Shown here: piece by piece, positions 8,069-17,772 of the stretch
Layout: every line of letters starts with the position of its first letter
Position numbering within the stretch: position 1 is the first letter of the stretch
NCBI GenBank assembly: GCA_963667505.2
Contig: OY763490.2
Coordinates: 1,488,001-1,552,000 of the forward strand
DNA length: 64,000 bases
Direction: 5' to 3'
Origin: Aldehydirespirator sp963667505
GTDB lineage: Bacteria > Actinomycetota > Acidimicrobiia > Acidimicrobiales > Aldehydirespiratoraceae
Position numbers and translations under genes: made by a program
The notes under the pieces: model-generated
Database searches by the model: none
What the model was told of the DNA's origin: nothing
What the model saw: the letters and a program-made list of their open reading frames with translations, nothing else

Positions 8069-8799
8069 GCAGCGGCGATCCGGTGACTCCCGTCTTGGAC
8101 AGGCTGCCGGAGGACTGGAGCCGGGCATTGGCGATCGTGGCCCATCCCGACGACCTCGAGTACGGCGCGTCGGCCGCAGTGGCCCGCTGGACCGCCACCG
8201 GCAAAGACGTCCGCTACGTGCTGGCCACCCGAGGCGAGGCCGGCATCGACTCCATGGCCCCCGAGCAGGCCGGTCCGCTGCGAACGGCCGAGCAGGTGGC
8301 CGCCGCGGCCGCAGTGGGCGTCTCAGTGGTCGAGTTCCTGGACCACCCCGACGGCCTGGTCGTCAACGGGATCGGCTTGCGACGCGATCTGGCCACCGCC
8401 ATCCGCCGCCATCGGCCCGAGGTGATCATCGGATCGAACTTCCGGGACCGGTGGGGAGACTCAGGGCCGTGGAACCACGTCGATCACCGCGAACTCGGCC
8501 GAGCCCTGCCCGACGCCGTGCGGGACGCGGCCAACCGCTGGCTGTTCACCGACGCCGGCGAGCCCTGGAACGGCGTGCGCTGGGTCGCGTACGCATCCTC
8601 GCCGGCGCCCACCCACGCCGTGGACGTCACCGAGCACATCGCGGCCGGCGTGGCCTCGCTCCGCTGCCACGGCACCTACATCGAGAGCCTCGGCGAAGAG
8701 GCCTTCGACGCCGACTCGTTCCTACGCGGGAAATGCCGGCAGGTGGGCGACATGCTCGACGTGGAGTTCGCGGTCGCCTTCGAGCTGATCCCCGTCTGA
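8065..8799 (+). CDS. PIG-L/LmbE-family zinc deacetylase, copy C
   Basis: 244 residues, the same length as copy A and nearly identical. AHPDD and NHVDH zinc ligands are both intact. The GTG start at 8065 overlaps the hydrolase stop, so the hydrolase-deacetylase coupling is conserved in both intact copies. About 55 bp downstream of the stop are shared with the deleted copy B. Confidence 0.85.
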   Translation: MSSGDPVTPVLDRLPEDWSRALAIVAHPDDLEYGASAAVARWTATGKDVRYVLATRGEAGIDSMAPEQAGPLRTAEQVAAAAAVGVSVVEFLDHPDGLVVNGIGLRRDLATAIRRHRPEVIIGSNFRDRWGDSGPWNHVDHRELGRALPDAVRDAANRWLFTDAGEPWNGVRWVAYASSPAPTHAVDVTEHIAAGVASLRCHGTYIESLGEEAFDADSFLRGKCRQVGDMLDVEFAVAFELIPV

Positions 8800-8918
8800 C
8801 CACCCGCCAACAGGTCCGCCGAACTCGACCCAGCTCGAGCGCGGCGAGCACCCGGGTGCATCCTGCAGTCGATCCGAACGACTGAAGCGGCCTTGGGTCG
8901 CTGCACAGGCCGCCGGTG

Positions 8919-9225
8919 ACAACCTTCGTCACGCTGCGCGGCCCCGGCCGCGACGCTCATTGCCCGCAGGCTGCGCCTGCCCGCGAACTGGCCCTGGGCC
9001 AAGGACTTCACCCGAGCACTGCGACACACCCGCAACCTCCCCCTGCTCATCCGAGTGCAGCCCCGGGGCCCGGCGCCCCCCAGCACACCCCCACGCGCCG
9101 TCAACCCACAACGCCACCAGCCCCAGCCCAACGCGCCCAACACCCCGCGCCACAACGCCACCGGCCACCACACCGCCAACCCCAAACCGCACTCCCTCAC
9201 CGGCCACCGGTGGATTCAGGCTTAG
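8919..9225 (+). other. possible transposase 3' remnant in a gene-free stretch
   Basis: Between PIG-L copy C and the SLH gene there is no convincing gene. One frame reads ARRLRLPANWPWAKDF and then RALRHTRNLPLLI, which resembles the C-terminal tail of IS1380-like transposases, followed by a His/Pro/Thr-rich low-complexity run to a stop at 9225. The match is from memory and short, so this is a suggestion only. Confidence 0.25.
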
Positions 9226-12200
9226 GGTACGTCCAGCTGCCCAAGGCCGTTGTTGCCCCAGCAGGTGATGGTGTTGTCGTTGCGCAGCCCACAACTATGC
9301 AAATAGCCGGCTGAGACTGCCTGGAACGCACCCGACGGCGCATCCAACCTCCCGAAGCTGATGCTGCCCCAGCAGGTGATGGTGTTGTCGCCGCGCACTC
9401 CGCAACTATGTTCGTCGCCGACGGAGACGGCTTTGAACGCACCCGACGGCGCGTCCGACTTCCCCCAGCTGATGCTGCCCCAGCAGGTGAGGGTGTTATC
9501 GCTGCGCAGCCCACAACTATGTTCGGCGCCGGCTGAGACAGCCTTGAACGCGCCCGAAGGGGCATCCGACTGCCCTACATAGTTGTCGTAGACGTCCCTG
9601 TTGCTGCCCCAGCAGGTGAGGGTGTTATCGCTGCGCAGCCCACAACCATGCCAGAAGCCAGCTGAGACAGCATAGAACACGCCCGACGGGGCATCCGACT
9701 GCCCATCGCGGTTGTCGCCCCAGCAGGTGAGGGTGTTATCGCTGCGTAGCCCACAACTATGCACACGGCCAGCTGAGACAGCCTTGAAAGCGCCCGACGG
9801 GGCATCCGACTGCCCATCGCGGTTGTCGCCCCAGCAGGTGAGGGTGTTATCGCTGCGTAGCCCACAACTATGATAGCCGCCGGATGACACGGATTTGAAC
9901 GTGCCTGAAGGGGCATCCGACTGCCCAAGGTCGTCCCTGCCCCAGCAGGTGATGGTGTTGTTGCTGCGAAGCCCACAACTATGGTAACCACCAGCGGAGA
10001 TTACAGTGTTCTGGATGGGGGTGGTGTTCACGACTATGGGGCCGTCTGCGTTTTCGCCCCAGCAGGTGATGGTTTGGTCGGTCTTGATGGCGCATGTGTG
10101 GTAGAGGCCGGTGGCGATGGCGGTGTGTTGTCCGTCGGGGGTGCCGCTGACCGCGCCCAGGACGTCGTCGCCCCAGCAAGCGATGGTTTGGGCGGTCTTG
10201 ATGGCACAGGCGTGGTGGAGGCCTGGGGCGGCGGCTGTGTGCATTCCGTCGGGGATGTCTGCCTGGCCACCTGCACCTCCTCGGCCCCAGCAGACGATTG
10301 TTTGGTCGGTTCTGATCGCGCATGTGTCGGTGTAGGTGGCTGAGATGGCGGTATACTTTCCGGCGGGAGCGTCTGTTTGGCCGTGGGAGTTGAACCCCCA
10401 GCAGGCGATCTTCTGGTCGGTTCTGATGGCGCAGGTGTGGTTGAACCCGGCCGCGACGGCGGTGTAGCGGCCGTTGGGCGGGCTTGTCGCCTTGTGGGCG
10501 TCGTTGCCCCAGCAGTCGATGGTCTGGGACCAGGTCACGGCGCAGGTGTGGTAAGCACCCGCGGAGACTTGGGAGTAGGACCTGTTTGGCTGGTCGGTTT
10601 GGCCGTATTGGTTCCATCCCCAGCACCTGACGACCTTGGCCCAGGCGACGGCGCAGGTGTGGTAGGCGCCCGCGGAGACTTGGGAGTAGGTGCCTTTGGG
10701 CGGGGAGGCTTGGCCGTATGAGTCGTCGCCCCAGCAGAGGAGGTTCGACCCGGTGAAAGGGGTTCGGACGGCGCAGGCGTGGAAGTTTCCGACGGCCACC
10801 GACGCGGCGGGAGCGGCTGCGGGGACCCCGTCAGCGGCGCCGCTTCGGGGGTTGCTTTGGCCCCTGAGAACGGTGATGGTCTCGTCGAAGCCGTCAGCGA
10901 GCATGCGGATGTAGTTGTGGAAGAGCGCGGCTGCGGTGATGAGCAGCATCACGCCGCCGGCCAGGGCGCTTCCCAGCGAGGACAGGCCGGGCAGGCTGGA
11001 GAGGTTGGGGACGATGCAGCGGGTGGCGATGTCTTCGAACAGTTTGGCGACCTCGGCGGCGTCGTCGAACCCGGAGGCGTTGTCGAGGGCGCCCGGGAGG
11101 TCGTTGCGGACGCGGCTGACGAACTCCAGGCCGCACTCGACCGCGGCTTTGCCTTTGCTCACAGCGGACCCGGCTTTGCCGCCGCTCCTGCCTAGGAGCA
11201 GGACGTCGACTCCGAGCAGTATTGTCTGGAACAGCAGGGCGTCCAGCCCGCCTTCGATGTCTATGGTCGCTTGGTATCTCTCATGCAGCAGGCCGCCGTC
11301 TGTCACCTCGGCGCGGGCCACCGCGCCGACCGCGTTGCGGGGTATGGAGAGTTTGGAGGTCGATCCTGACGTCAAGTACACGTGGTCGTCTCGCCAAAGG
11401 CTCTGCCAGCCGTAATCGGCTAGCTCTCCCAGGTTCGACGGCAGCTTCCAGTCGTACGCGCTCACACTGAGATCGCCGCCGCTGTCGATGCTCACCGACG
11501 GCGGGCTCGAGACACTAGCGAGCATCGGGTAGCCGCGGTTGACGTTCACCGCCAACCCGAGGCTGTCGTCGCTTAGGCCCGCCTCGGAGCACAGCCGCAC
11601 CTCTTTGCTGTCAGAGCTGGTGGACACGCCGTCGACCCAGCCCGGCGTGCCGCCGCCGCACTCGGGCGGGTCGATCCTGTACCCGAACGGCTGGAGCACG
11701 TAGTCAGCCAGCCGTTCGACCTCCTCTCGCACGGCTTCGGCGGCCGCCTCCAGAATGTCGATCACCCATGGAACGACCTTGCTGCCCGCCTTTTTCGCCT
11801 CGTCGGCGACGGCGCGGGCCAGGTGGGGTATCTCCTCGAACAGCAGCCGCTTGCCCGCTGCCCACCCGTCGCGCAGCCACCCGCTGGCGGTGTCCCACGC
11901 GTCGACGACCGCTTGCTTCGACTTCTTGGCCAGTGTCTCTAGCAGGGCCTTGACTTCTGGCTGTCTCACCAAGCACGAGATCCCGCACAGCAAGACATTC
12001 CACGTGGAGAGGTGGTACACCTCGGCGGTCACCACCCCCCGGCCGCGGTCCAGCACCGCGCCCGACTCGGGCACCCATGACTGCCGCTGCTCGTCGTAGT
12101 ACACCAGCGTCACGTCGCCTCTACCCACCTTGGACATGTCCAGCGGTATCTCGATCGTGGCCGGCCACACCGGCTCCCCGTCCATCTCGAACTCCACCGC

Positions 12201-13442
12201 CCCGTCGAGCGCCGACACGAACACAGAGTCGATCCCGCTCACCGACGGCGGCGGAGCCAGCGGGGCGTCCACGATCCGCGCCCGCGGCTCCGACCCCTCC
12301 CCGGCGGAAATGCGCGCCCCTCCGGCCTCCGCCGACTCCACCCCAGCGGGCCGCACCCGCACCGAGTACGAAACCCCGTCAACCAGCCCCCATATCTCAA
12401 AAGACAGGCCCAGCACCACCACCCGCCCGACCTCTTCGCCGCCGCGCCGCCATGACACCTCGTAACCCTCAGCACTCGCAGCCTCTGCCCACCTCACCGA
12501 CACCACCCCGCCCGACGGCACTACCACGCTCTCATCAGGCGCTGCGCCCAACTCCAGCACACCGCCGCCGGTTTCGAACAGCGGACGCATCGGAGCCGCC
12601 GGCGGGCGGCCCCGGCCCGACGCGTGATGCCACGCCCCGATGAGATACACCGCCATCTGCGCCCGCGACGCCACCGCAGTCGACTCGGCCTCCTCGACGG
12701 TCGGAGCCACCCCCAGCGCCGCCAGGCACCTCGCCGCCGACTTCAGTTCGTCGCCGGAGAGATCACAGTTCTCCTCGGACACGCGGTTGAGCAACCGGGC
12801 CACGAACCGGGTGATCTGCGCGGTAGTGACCCTCCAGCCGGGCGCGTAGGACACCGCGGACACGCCCTTGGTCACCCCCAGCGCCGCGATGCACGCGATG
12901 TCGGCCTCCGCGAAGTTGCCAGCCACGTCCTCGAAGGAGTGCGCCGCCCCCGACGGGCACTCCAAGCCGAGCACATCACGCCACAACCGCACCAAGAACG
13001 CAGCCATCTGCGCGCGCGTCAAATCGTCATCAGGGCCGAACAAGCCATCCCCATAGCCCCTCGACAACCCCAGCGCACGAGCACACAGAATGTGATCCGC
13101 GCCGTAGTCGCCGGGATCCACGTCACCGAACTGCACGACCCCGCTGGACTCGCACAACCCCGACACCTGCACCGACACCCCCGAAGCCCCAGAACCGACC
13201 CTGGCAGCCTCTGCGGCCGCAGCGCCCGCGGACAGCACCGCAGGCCCCGAACCGGCCCCGTCAGCCCTCGACCCGCCGCCAGCAAGCGCAGCCCCCGCGG
13301 ACAGCACCGCAGGCCCCGAACCGGACGCATCAGCCTCCTCAGCCGCGGCCGGAGCGGCCGCGACCACACCCGACAGGACCGACACCGCAGCCAACACAGC
13401 CACACCGGACCGCAGCCCACGCATCAAACGACAGTGCTTCAT
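9222..13442 (-). CDS. secreted SLH-domain protein with 14 RCC1-like repeats
   Basis: 1406 residues. The signal peptide is about 1-34 (MKHCRLMRGLRSGVAVLAAV...). Three S-layer-homology modules follow at about 104-158, 168-222 and 225-275, and then a fibronectin-like segment at about 310-385. The middle is an unrecognised region with a hydrophobic stretch near 815-845. From about 880 to the end there are 14 RCC1-like repeats, each with HxCA/GLR...CWG. They should fold into one or two beta-propellers. I chose the ATG at 13442 because GGAAGGG lies 6 nt upstream. SLH modules usually bind cell-wall polymers, so this is probably a surface protein displaying a propeller. Confidence 0.85.
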   Translation of the reverse strand: MKHCRLMRGLRSGVAVLAAVSVLSGVVAAAPAAAEEADASGSGPAVLSAGAALAGGGSRADGAGSGPAVLSAGAAAAEAARVGSGASGVSVQVSGLCESSGVVQFGDVDPGDYGADHILCARALGLSRGYGDGLFGPDDDLTRAQMAAFLVRLWRDVLGLECPSGAAHSFEDVAGNFAEADIACIAALGVTKGVSAVSYAPGWRVTTAQITRFVARLLNRVSEENCDLSGDELKSAARCLAALGVAPTVEEAESTAVASRAQMAVYLIGAWHHASGRGRPPAAPMRPLFETGGGVLELGAAPDESVVVPSGGVVSVRWAEAASAEGYEVSWRRGGEEVGRVVVLGLSFEIWGLVDGVSYSVRVRPAGVESAEAGGARISAGEGSEPRARIVDAPLAPPPSVSGIDSVFVSALDGAVEFEMDGEPVWPATIEIPLDMSKVGRGDVTLVYYDEQRQSWVPESGAVLDRGRGVVTAEVYHLSTWNVLLCGISCLVRQPEVKALLETLAKKSKQAVVDAWDTASGWLRDGWAAGKRLLFEEIPHLARAVADEAKKAGSKVVPWVIDILEAAAEAVREEVERLADYVLQPFGYRIDPPECGGGTPGWVDGVSTSSDSKEVRLCSEAGLSDDSLGLAVNVNRGYPMLASVSSPPSVSIDSGGDLSVSAYDWKLPSNLGELADYGWQSLWRDDHVYLTSGSTSKLSIPRNAVGAVARAEVTDGGLLHERYQATIDIEGGLDALLFQTILLGVDVLLLGRSGGKAGSAVSKGKAAVECGLEFVSRVRNDLPGALDNASGFDDAAEVAKLFEDIATRCIVPNLSSLPGLSSLGSALAGGVMLLITAAALFHNYIRMLADGFDETITVLRGQSNPRSGAADGVPAAAPAASVAVGNFHACAVRTPFTGSNLLCWGDDSYGQASPPKGTYSQVSAGAYHTCAVAWAKVVRCWGWNQYGQTDQPNRSYSQVSAGAYHTCAVTWSQTIDCWGNDAHKATSPPNGRYTAVAAGFNHTCAIRTDQKIACWGFNSHGQTDAPAGKYTAISATYTDTCAIRTDQTIVCWGRGGAGGQADIPDGMHTAAAPGLHHACAIKTAQTIACWGDDVLGAVSGTPDGQHTAIATGLYHTCAIKTDQTITCWGENADGPIVVNTTPIQNTVISAGGYHSCGLRSNNTITCWGRDDLGQSDAPSGTFKSVSSGGYHSCGLRSDNTLTCWGDNRDGQSDAPSGAFKAVSAGRVHSCGLRSDNTLTCWGDNRDGQSDAPSGVFYAVSAGFWHGCGLRSDNTLTCWGSNRDVYDNYVGQSDAPSGAFKAVSAGAEHSCGLRSDNTLTCWGSISWGKSDAPSGAFKAVSVGDEHSCGVRGDNTITCWGSISFGRLDAPSGAFQAVSAGYLHSCGLRNDNTITCWGNNGLGQLDVP

Positions 13443-13506
13443 CGGCGACCCTTCCATGGTCTTGCAGCCAGACTGGCCAAGCCAGCGCTGCTGGACATGA
13501 GGGGCA

Positions 13507-13534
13507 ACACTATTTAGCACCGATCACATGTCAA
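13507..13534 (-). promoter_or_regulatory. likely promoter of the SLH-RCC1 gene
   Basis: On the minus strand a perfect TTGACA (13534-13529) is followed 16 nt later by TAGTGT. This lies about 65 nt before the ATG at 13442, in a locally AT-rich stretch. Nothing else recognisable lies between 13443 and 13709. Confidence 0.45.
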
Positions 13535-13709
13535 ATTCCTCATGTAAGGAGGGACAGGGCGCAGCCAAGCCGGTGCCGGCGTGGTGGCCTAGGTCGCGGC
13601 ACAGCGTTGTCGTGGTCTTGGCCGCCTTGGCGGACTCACCGCCGGTGGCCGAGTCCCTGATCGTCTCGTAGCTGCCAGAACTCTCCCGCACTGGCTCGTG
13701 CCGGGCGGG

Positions 13710-14258
13710 TCAAACCTTCGTGAGGCGGTCGCCGACTCGGATCGTTCCGGGGGTGACGATACGGGTGTTGACGCCTCGGAGCCGGAGTTTCGATCCGGCG
13801 TCGGAGTTGACCCATCGCTGGGCGGCGCGGCCGAACCGGCGGATGAACTTCCCGCACCCGGTATGGGGCTTGGCGGTGATCTCGACCACCGCCTCCCCCA
13901 CTGCCAGCCTTGTGCCCGCGGGCAGGTTGTCCTCGCTCAGGTCGAGGTCGGCGTAGAGCTGGTCGCCGGCCAGCGGCCAGCGCTCGACCGGCCCGGCCAT
14001 CACCTCCAGCACACGCGAGTTCATGATCGTCATCTGCGCGAGCGCACTGGCCGCGGGATCCTCGGAGCGACGATCGCGCCGCGGTCCCCAGTCGTCGCCC
14101 ACGAGGCCGGACTCGAAGTCGAGGACGCCCTCGTCGAGGACCTCCCGCTCGCCCTCGCGGGGGCGGCGCACGATCAGCAGCAGCGTCCCGTCGTCGGACG
14201 GCGCCTCCCGGACGTGCGCCAGGCCGGCGTCGAGTTCCTCGGGGGTACGATGCGTCAT
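13710..14258 (-). CDS. MOSC-domain protein
   Basis: 182 residues. AKPHTGCGKFIRRFG carries the conserved MOSC cysteine (Cys135). MOSC proteins resemble the C-terminal domain of molybdenum-cofactor sulfurases and may carry persulfide sulfur or reduce N-hydroxylated compounds with Moco. No N-terminal beta-barrel domain is present, so this is a stand-alone MOSC. A molybdopterin protein lies far away at 60731. The ATG at 14258 begins MTHRTPEELDAGL. Confidence 0.8.
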   Translation of the reverse strand: MTHRTPEELDAGLAHVREAPSDDGTLLLIVRRPREGEREVLDEGVLDFESGLVGDDWGPRRDRRSEDPAASALAQMTIMNSRVLEVMAGPVERWPLAGDQLYADLDLSEDNLPAGTRLAVGEAVVEITAKPHTGCGKFIRRFGRAAQRWVNSDAGSKLRLRGVNTRIVTPGTIRVGDRLTKV

Positions 14259-14360
14259 GGCCGCAGAGGCTACGGCGTCAGGCACCGACAGGTGTCCGAA
14301 TACGCTGCGCACCCGGCGCAACTGCTCCCGCTCGGAGGCGCCGCAGTAGTGTGAGCGGGC

Positions 14361-14786
14361 GTGGGGTTGCTGGCCGCTGCGATGGCACTCGCGCACGGGC
14401 TGCTGGCCGTGTTCCTCGTCGTGGGCGCGCCGTTCGCGGCCCGCAGGCCCCGGCTGATGGGCTGGTACCTGGCGATGCTGGTGCCGACCGCGGTCGTGAA
14501 CCTGACGCGGATGCCGTGCCCGCTGACGGTCTGGGAGAAGGACCTCTGGCGACTCGCGGGCGAGACGCCGTACCGAGGAGGCTTCATCTCCCACTACTTC
14601 GTGAAGCCGTTCCACTCCGGTGGCCTGGGCCCCGCCGGTGAGGATCTGCTGCTGATAGCGATGGTGGCCTGGTGCCTGACATGGCTGCTGTACTCCGCGT
14701 TCTGGCACCTGCGGCTCAAGCCGCGAGGCGGCTCGGTCCGGCAGTCCCCCGCGCCCGCGGTGCTCGACACGGGCGCAGGGACCTGA
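14361..14786 (+). CDS. DUF2784-family membrane protein
   Basis: 141 residues with three likely membrane segments: about 4-25, 34-50 (WYLAMLVPTAVVNL) and 95-115 (DLLLIAMVAWCLTWLLY). The motif CPLTVWEKDLW is typical of DUF2784. Function unknown. The gene ends 4 nt before the Rieske oxygenase GTG, so the two are probably co-transcribed. GTG start with no clear ribosome-binding site. Confidence 0.75.
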   Translation: MGLLAAAMALAHGLLAVFLVVGAPFAARRPRLMGWYLAMLVPTAVVNLTRMPCPLTVWEKDLWRLAGETPYRGGFISHYFVKPFHSGGLGPAGEDLLLIAMVAWCLTWLLYSAFWHLRLKPRGGSVRQSPAPAVLDTGAGT

Positions 14787-14790
14787 GCCG

Positions 14791-15825
14791 GTGAACGAAG
14801 ACAACCTGTACGGGGCGCTGCGCGACTACTGGCACCCGGTGGCCTACGCGTCCGAGCTCGTAGGCGGCGGCCCGCTAGCGGTCACGCTGCTGGACGAGCC
14901 GCTGGTGCTGGCCCGCATCGGCGGCACGGTGTCGGCGTTCCGCGACATCTGCGTGCACCGGGGCACCGCGCTGTCGCTCGGCTCCGTCAGCGAGGACGGG
15001 CTGCGCTGCGGCTACCACGGCTGGACCTACAACGGCGAGGGCCGCTGCACCAAGATCCCGGCCCGGCCCGAGCTGAGGATCCCGTCGCGGGCCCGCCTTA
15101 CCGCCTACCCGGCCGCAGAGCACCTGGGGCTGATCTGGGTGTGCCTGGGCGGCGACCCGGTCTATCCGCTGCCGGAGAACCCCTACTTCGCCGACGAGTC
15201 GTTCCGCCACATCGAGGTCGAGCCCTACGACTGGCGGTGCGCGCTCCCCCGCCGCATTGAGAACTACGTCGACTTCGGCCACTTCGCCTGGGTCCACGAC
15301 GGCGTGCTGGGCGACTCGGCCCATCCCGAGGTGCCCGACCACTCCATCGGCCGCCACCGCAACGAGCTGCGCTTCGAGCACCCCAACATGGCCGAGCCCC
15401 CCGACTCGGGCAAGAACCGCAGCCTGGAGATCGAAGGGGCCGTCGAGGTGAAGCTCGACTACCGGCTGTTCATGCCCAACACCATCCTGCTGGACCAGTA
15501 CATCGCGTCGGTCGACCAGCGCTACCTGCTGTTCTTCAGCGTCTGCCCCACCGGCCGCAGGGCCTGCCGGTGCTTCACGTTCATGGGCCGCGACTACGCC
15601 TTCGACGAGGCCACCGACGCCGAGATGCTCGACTTCAACGCGCTCGTCATCGGCCAGGACCTCGCCTTCGTCGAGTCCCAGCGCCCCGAGGAGCTGCCCG
15701 TGGACCTGAGCGCCGAGCTCCAGATCGCGGGCGTCGACCGGGTCGCCATCGAGTACCGCCGCTGGCTGCGCGAGATCGCCAGAGGCCCAGCCGCCGCCCG
15801 CCAGGCAGCCGATTCGATGACGTAG
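14791..15825 (+). CDS. Rieske non-heme iron oxygenase, alpha subunit type
   Basis: 344 residues. The Rieske [2Fe-2S] site is CVHRG plus CGYHGW near residues 50-75. The mononuclear iron site is visible as ENYVDFGHFAWVHDG, with the bridging Asp and two His ligands. Length and layout fit the vanillate-demethylase / aromatic ring-hydroxylating group. It needs a reductase partner, and none is adjacent. The substrate is unknown. A decayed fragment of a close relative lies at 6977. Confidence 0.85.
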   Translation: MNEDNLYGALRDYWHPVAYASELVGGGPLAVTLLDEPLVLARIGGTVSAFRDICVHRGTALSLGSVSEDGLRCGYHGWTYNGEGRCTKIPARPELRIPSRARLTAYPAAEHLGLIWVCLGGDPVYPLPENPYFADESFRHIEVEPYDWRCALPRRIENYVDFGHFAWVHDGVLGDSAHPEVPDHSIGRHRNELRFEHPNMAEPPDSGKNRSLEIEGAVEVKLDYRLFMPNTILLDQYIASVDQRYLLFFSVCPTGRRACRCFTFMGRDYAFDEATDAEMLDFNALVIGQDLAFVESQRPEELPVDLSAELQIAGVDRVAIEYRRWLREIARGPAAARQAADSMT

Positions 15826-15865
15826 AACAGTCCGACGGGGCCGTGAATCGACTCTGTCTCGGCGG

Positions 15866-17035
15866 CTATCGGGCGCGGGATCGTCGGCTGAGGGTGGCGA
15901 AGGTGATCACGTCGGAGAATTGGTACAGGAGCGCCCCGGCGAAGGTCAGGATGATGACGTAGGTGGCCGCGAGCGCACCGAGGTCGCCCTCGCGGCCGAT
16001 CCCGAGCTCGGCTATGACGATCGAGAACTCCCCGTGCGCGACGAGGGCGGCGCCGGCCCTGACCCGGCCGGGCGCGCCGATGCCGACTCGTCCGGCCGCG
16101 ATCCAGCCGGTGGCGATCTTGGCGAGCGCGGAGACGGCGGCGATGACGGCCGCCGCGGCCGCGACGTTCGGGATGAGGCCGATGTCCACCTGCAGGCCGA
16201 AGAACACGAAGAAGACGGCCGCGAACAGGTTTCGCAGCGGCAGCAGCAGCCCGCGGGCGTGAGAGACGATGTCGCCCGACAGGGCTACACCCACGACGAA
16301 GGCCCCGACCGCAGTGGAGAGATTGAGACGCCCGGCAAGGCCCGCCACCAGCAGCGTGACACCGAGCAGGGTCAGCAGCAGCGCCTCGCTGGAGTGGCTC
16401 AGGGCGATGTCGCTGAGCCGGTCGCCGAGTACGTAGGCGATGCCGAGGATGGCCAGTACCGCGCCCAGCGACACCGCGACCGTGACCGTGGTGCTCGCCA
16501 CCGAGCCGCCGAACAGCACACCCGACACGATGGGCAGGTAGAGCACCATGGCGAGGTCCTCGATGACCAGCACGCTGAGCACGACCGGGGTCTCGTGGTT
16601 GCCGATCCGGCCGAGGTCGGCGACGAGCTTGGCCACGATGCCCGACGACGAGATGTAGGTGACGCCGCCCATCAGGACCGCGACGATCGGGTCGAACCCG
16701 AGCAGGAAGCCGGCGGCCAGGCCGGGAGCGAAATTGAGGAGGAGGTCCGCGAGTCCGGCCGCCTTCGACCGGCGCACGTTGACGACCAGTTCGTGGGGCG
16801 AGAACTCCAGTCCCAGCATCAACAGCATCAAGATCACGCCGATCTCCGCGCCGACCTCGATGAAGTCCGCCGATGCCGGCAACTCGACGAGGCCGCCCTC
16901 GCCGAGGGCGAGCCCAACGAGCAGGTACAGCGGCAGCGCGGGCAGGCCGACTCGCCTGGCGATGCGGGCGACGACGGCCAAGCCCAGCACGACCGCGCCG
17001 AGTTCGATGACTAGCAGATCGCCCCCCGTGTGCAT
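15866..17035 (-). CDS. khtU: CPA2-type cation/proton antiporter, KhtU-like
   Basis: 389 residues and about 12 membrane segments. GLEFSPHELV and VIEDLAMVLYLP (the conserved Asp pair region) are typical of KefB/KhtU transporters. There is no C-terminal TrkA-N domain. The regulatory part is a separate upstream gene ending 6 nt before this start, as in khtTU operons. It probably exports K+ or another cation in exchange for H+ at the inner membrane. The symbol is by family and gene order. Confidence 0.8.
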   Translation of the reverse strand: MHTGGDLLVIELGAVVLGLAVVARIARRVGLPALPLYLLVGLALGEGGLVELPASADFIEVGAEIGVILMLLMLGLEFSPHELVVNVRRSKAAGLADLLLNFAPGLAAGFLLGFDPIVAVLMGGVTYISSSGIVAKLVADLGRIGNHETPVVLSVLVIEDLAMVLYLPIVSGVLFGGSVASTTVTVAVSLGAVLAILGIAYVLGDRLSDIALSHSSEALLLTLLGVTLLVAGLAGRLNLSTAVGAFVVGVALSGDIVSHARGLLLPLRNLFAAVFFVFFGLQVDIGLIPNVAAAAAVIAAVSALAKIATGWIAAGRVGIGAPGRVRAGAALVAHGEFSIVIAELGIGREGDLGALAATYVIILTFAGALLYQFSDVITFATLSRRSRAR

Positions 17036-17041
17036 CGGGTG

Positions 17042-17533
17042 TCAGCCGGGGCGGGTGAGCAGCCTGGTGGCGGCCTTGACCGCGGACGGCACGCCGACCA
17101 CCACCGCGGTGTCGCCGGGCTCGAGACGGTGCGTTCCCCCCGGAATGGGGGTCGAGCCCGAGTCTGTGACCAGCGCGACGACTCCTGCGCCGGTACGCGT
17201 CCTCAGCGCAGCCTCGGCGAGGGTCTGCCCGGCCAGGGACGACTTCGGGCTGATCTCGATCCACGAGATCACCAGGTCTTCCAGCCGGTGCACCGCCTCG
17301 TCGAGATGCTCCAGCACCGGGCTGCCGCCCAGGAGCTCGCCGAGGGTGTGGCCTTCGTCCTCGGTGAGCTCCACGCTCTCGCGGGCTCGGTCGACATCCC
17401 TCTGGTCGTAGACCACCAGATCACGCCGACCGGACTGGTGCACGACCACTCCGACGCTGCGACCGGCGTCGGTCTCCAGGTCGAAGCGAACCCCCACACC
17501 GGGCAGGTCCGTCTCTGTCACCTTCCGCACCAC
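17042..17533 (-). CDS. khtT: TrkA-C domain antiporter regulator, KhtT-like
   Basis: 163 residues. The N-terminal half (VRKVTETDLPGVGVRFDLETDAGRSVGVVVH) and the C-terminal TrkA-C (RCK-C) domain (SLAGQTLAEAALRTRTGAGVVALV...LEPGDTAVVVG) match KhtT. It would sense nucleotide or pH and gate the downstream antiporter. It is the first gene of the pair. The 239 bp to the FN3 gene hold its divergent promoter region; no strong promoter is evident there. Confidence 0.8.
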   Translation of the reverse strand: MVRKVTETDLPGVGVRFDLETDAGRSVGVVVHQSGRRDLVVYDQRDVDRARESVELTEDEGHTLGELLGGSPVLEHLDEAVHRLEDLVISWIEISPKSSLAGQTLAEAALRTRTGAGVVALVTDSGSTPIPGGTHRLEPGDTAVVVGVPSAVKAATRLLTRPG

Positions 17534-17772
17534 TCACTCCTCCCGATAGCCATGGATCGCGAGCGGAACCGTAGTTCCGGACCGCGTCATGCCTTCATGA
17601 TGCAGTCCCCGACGCGGATCGGCCAGAAGTCGGGCGGCAACCTCGAGCAGGTCAGCACCGGCCGGCGGGTCGGTTATCTGCTCCGACCGGTTGCAAGCGA
17701 CCAGACAACCCTTCGCGGCTGGGTGGTTAGACTGCACACGGAGTTAAGGGGCGATTCCGTTCGGAGGGTCGG

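Noticed and set aside
13521..13709. A further gene between the SLH gene and MOSC
   Set aside because: Short frames exist, but none has a domain, a ribosome-binding site or gene-like composition.
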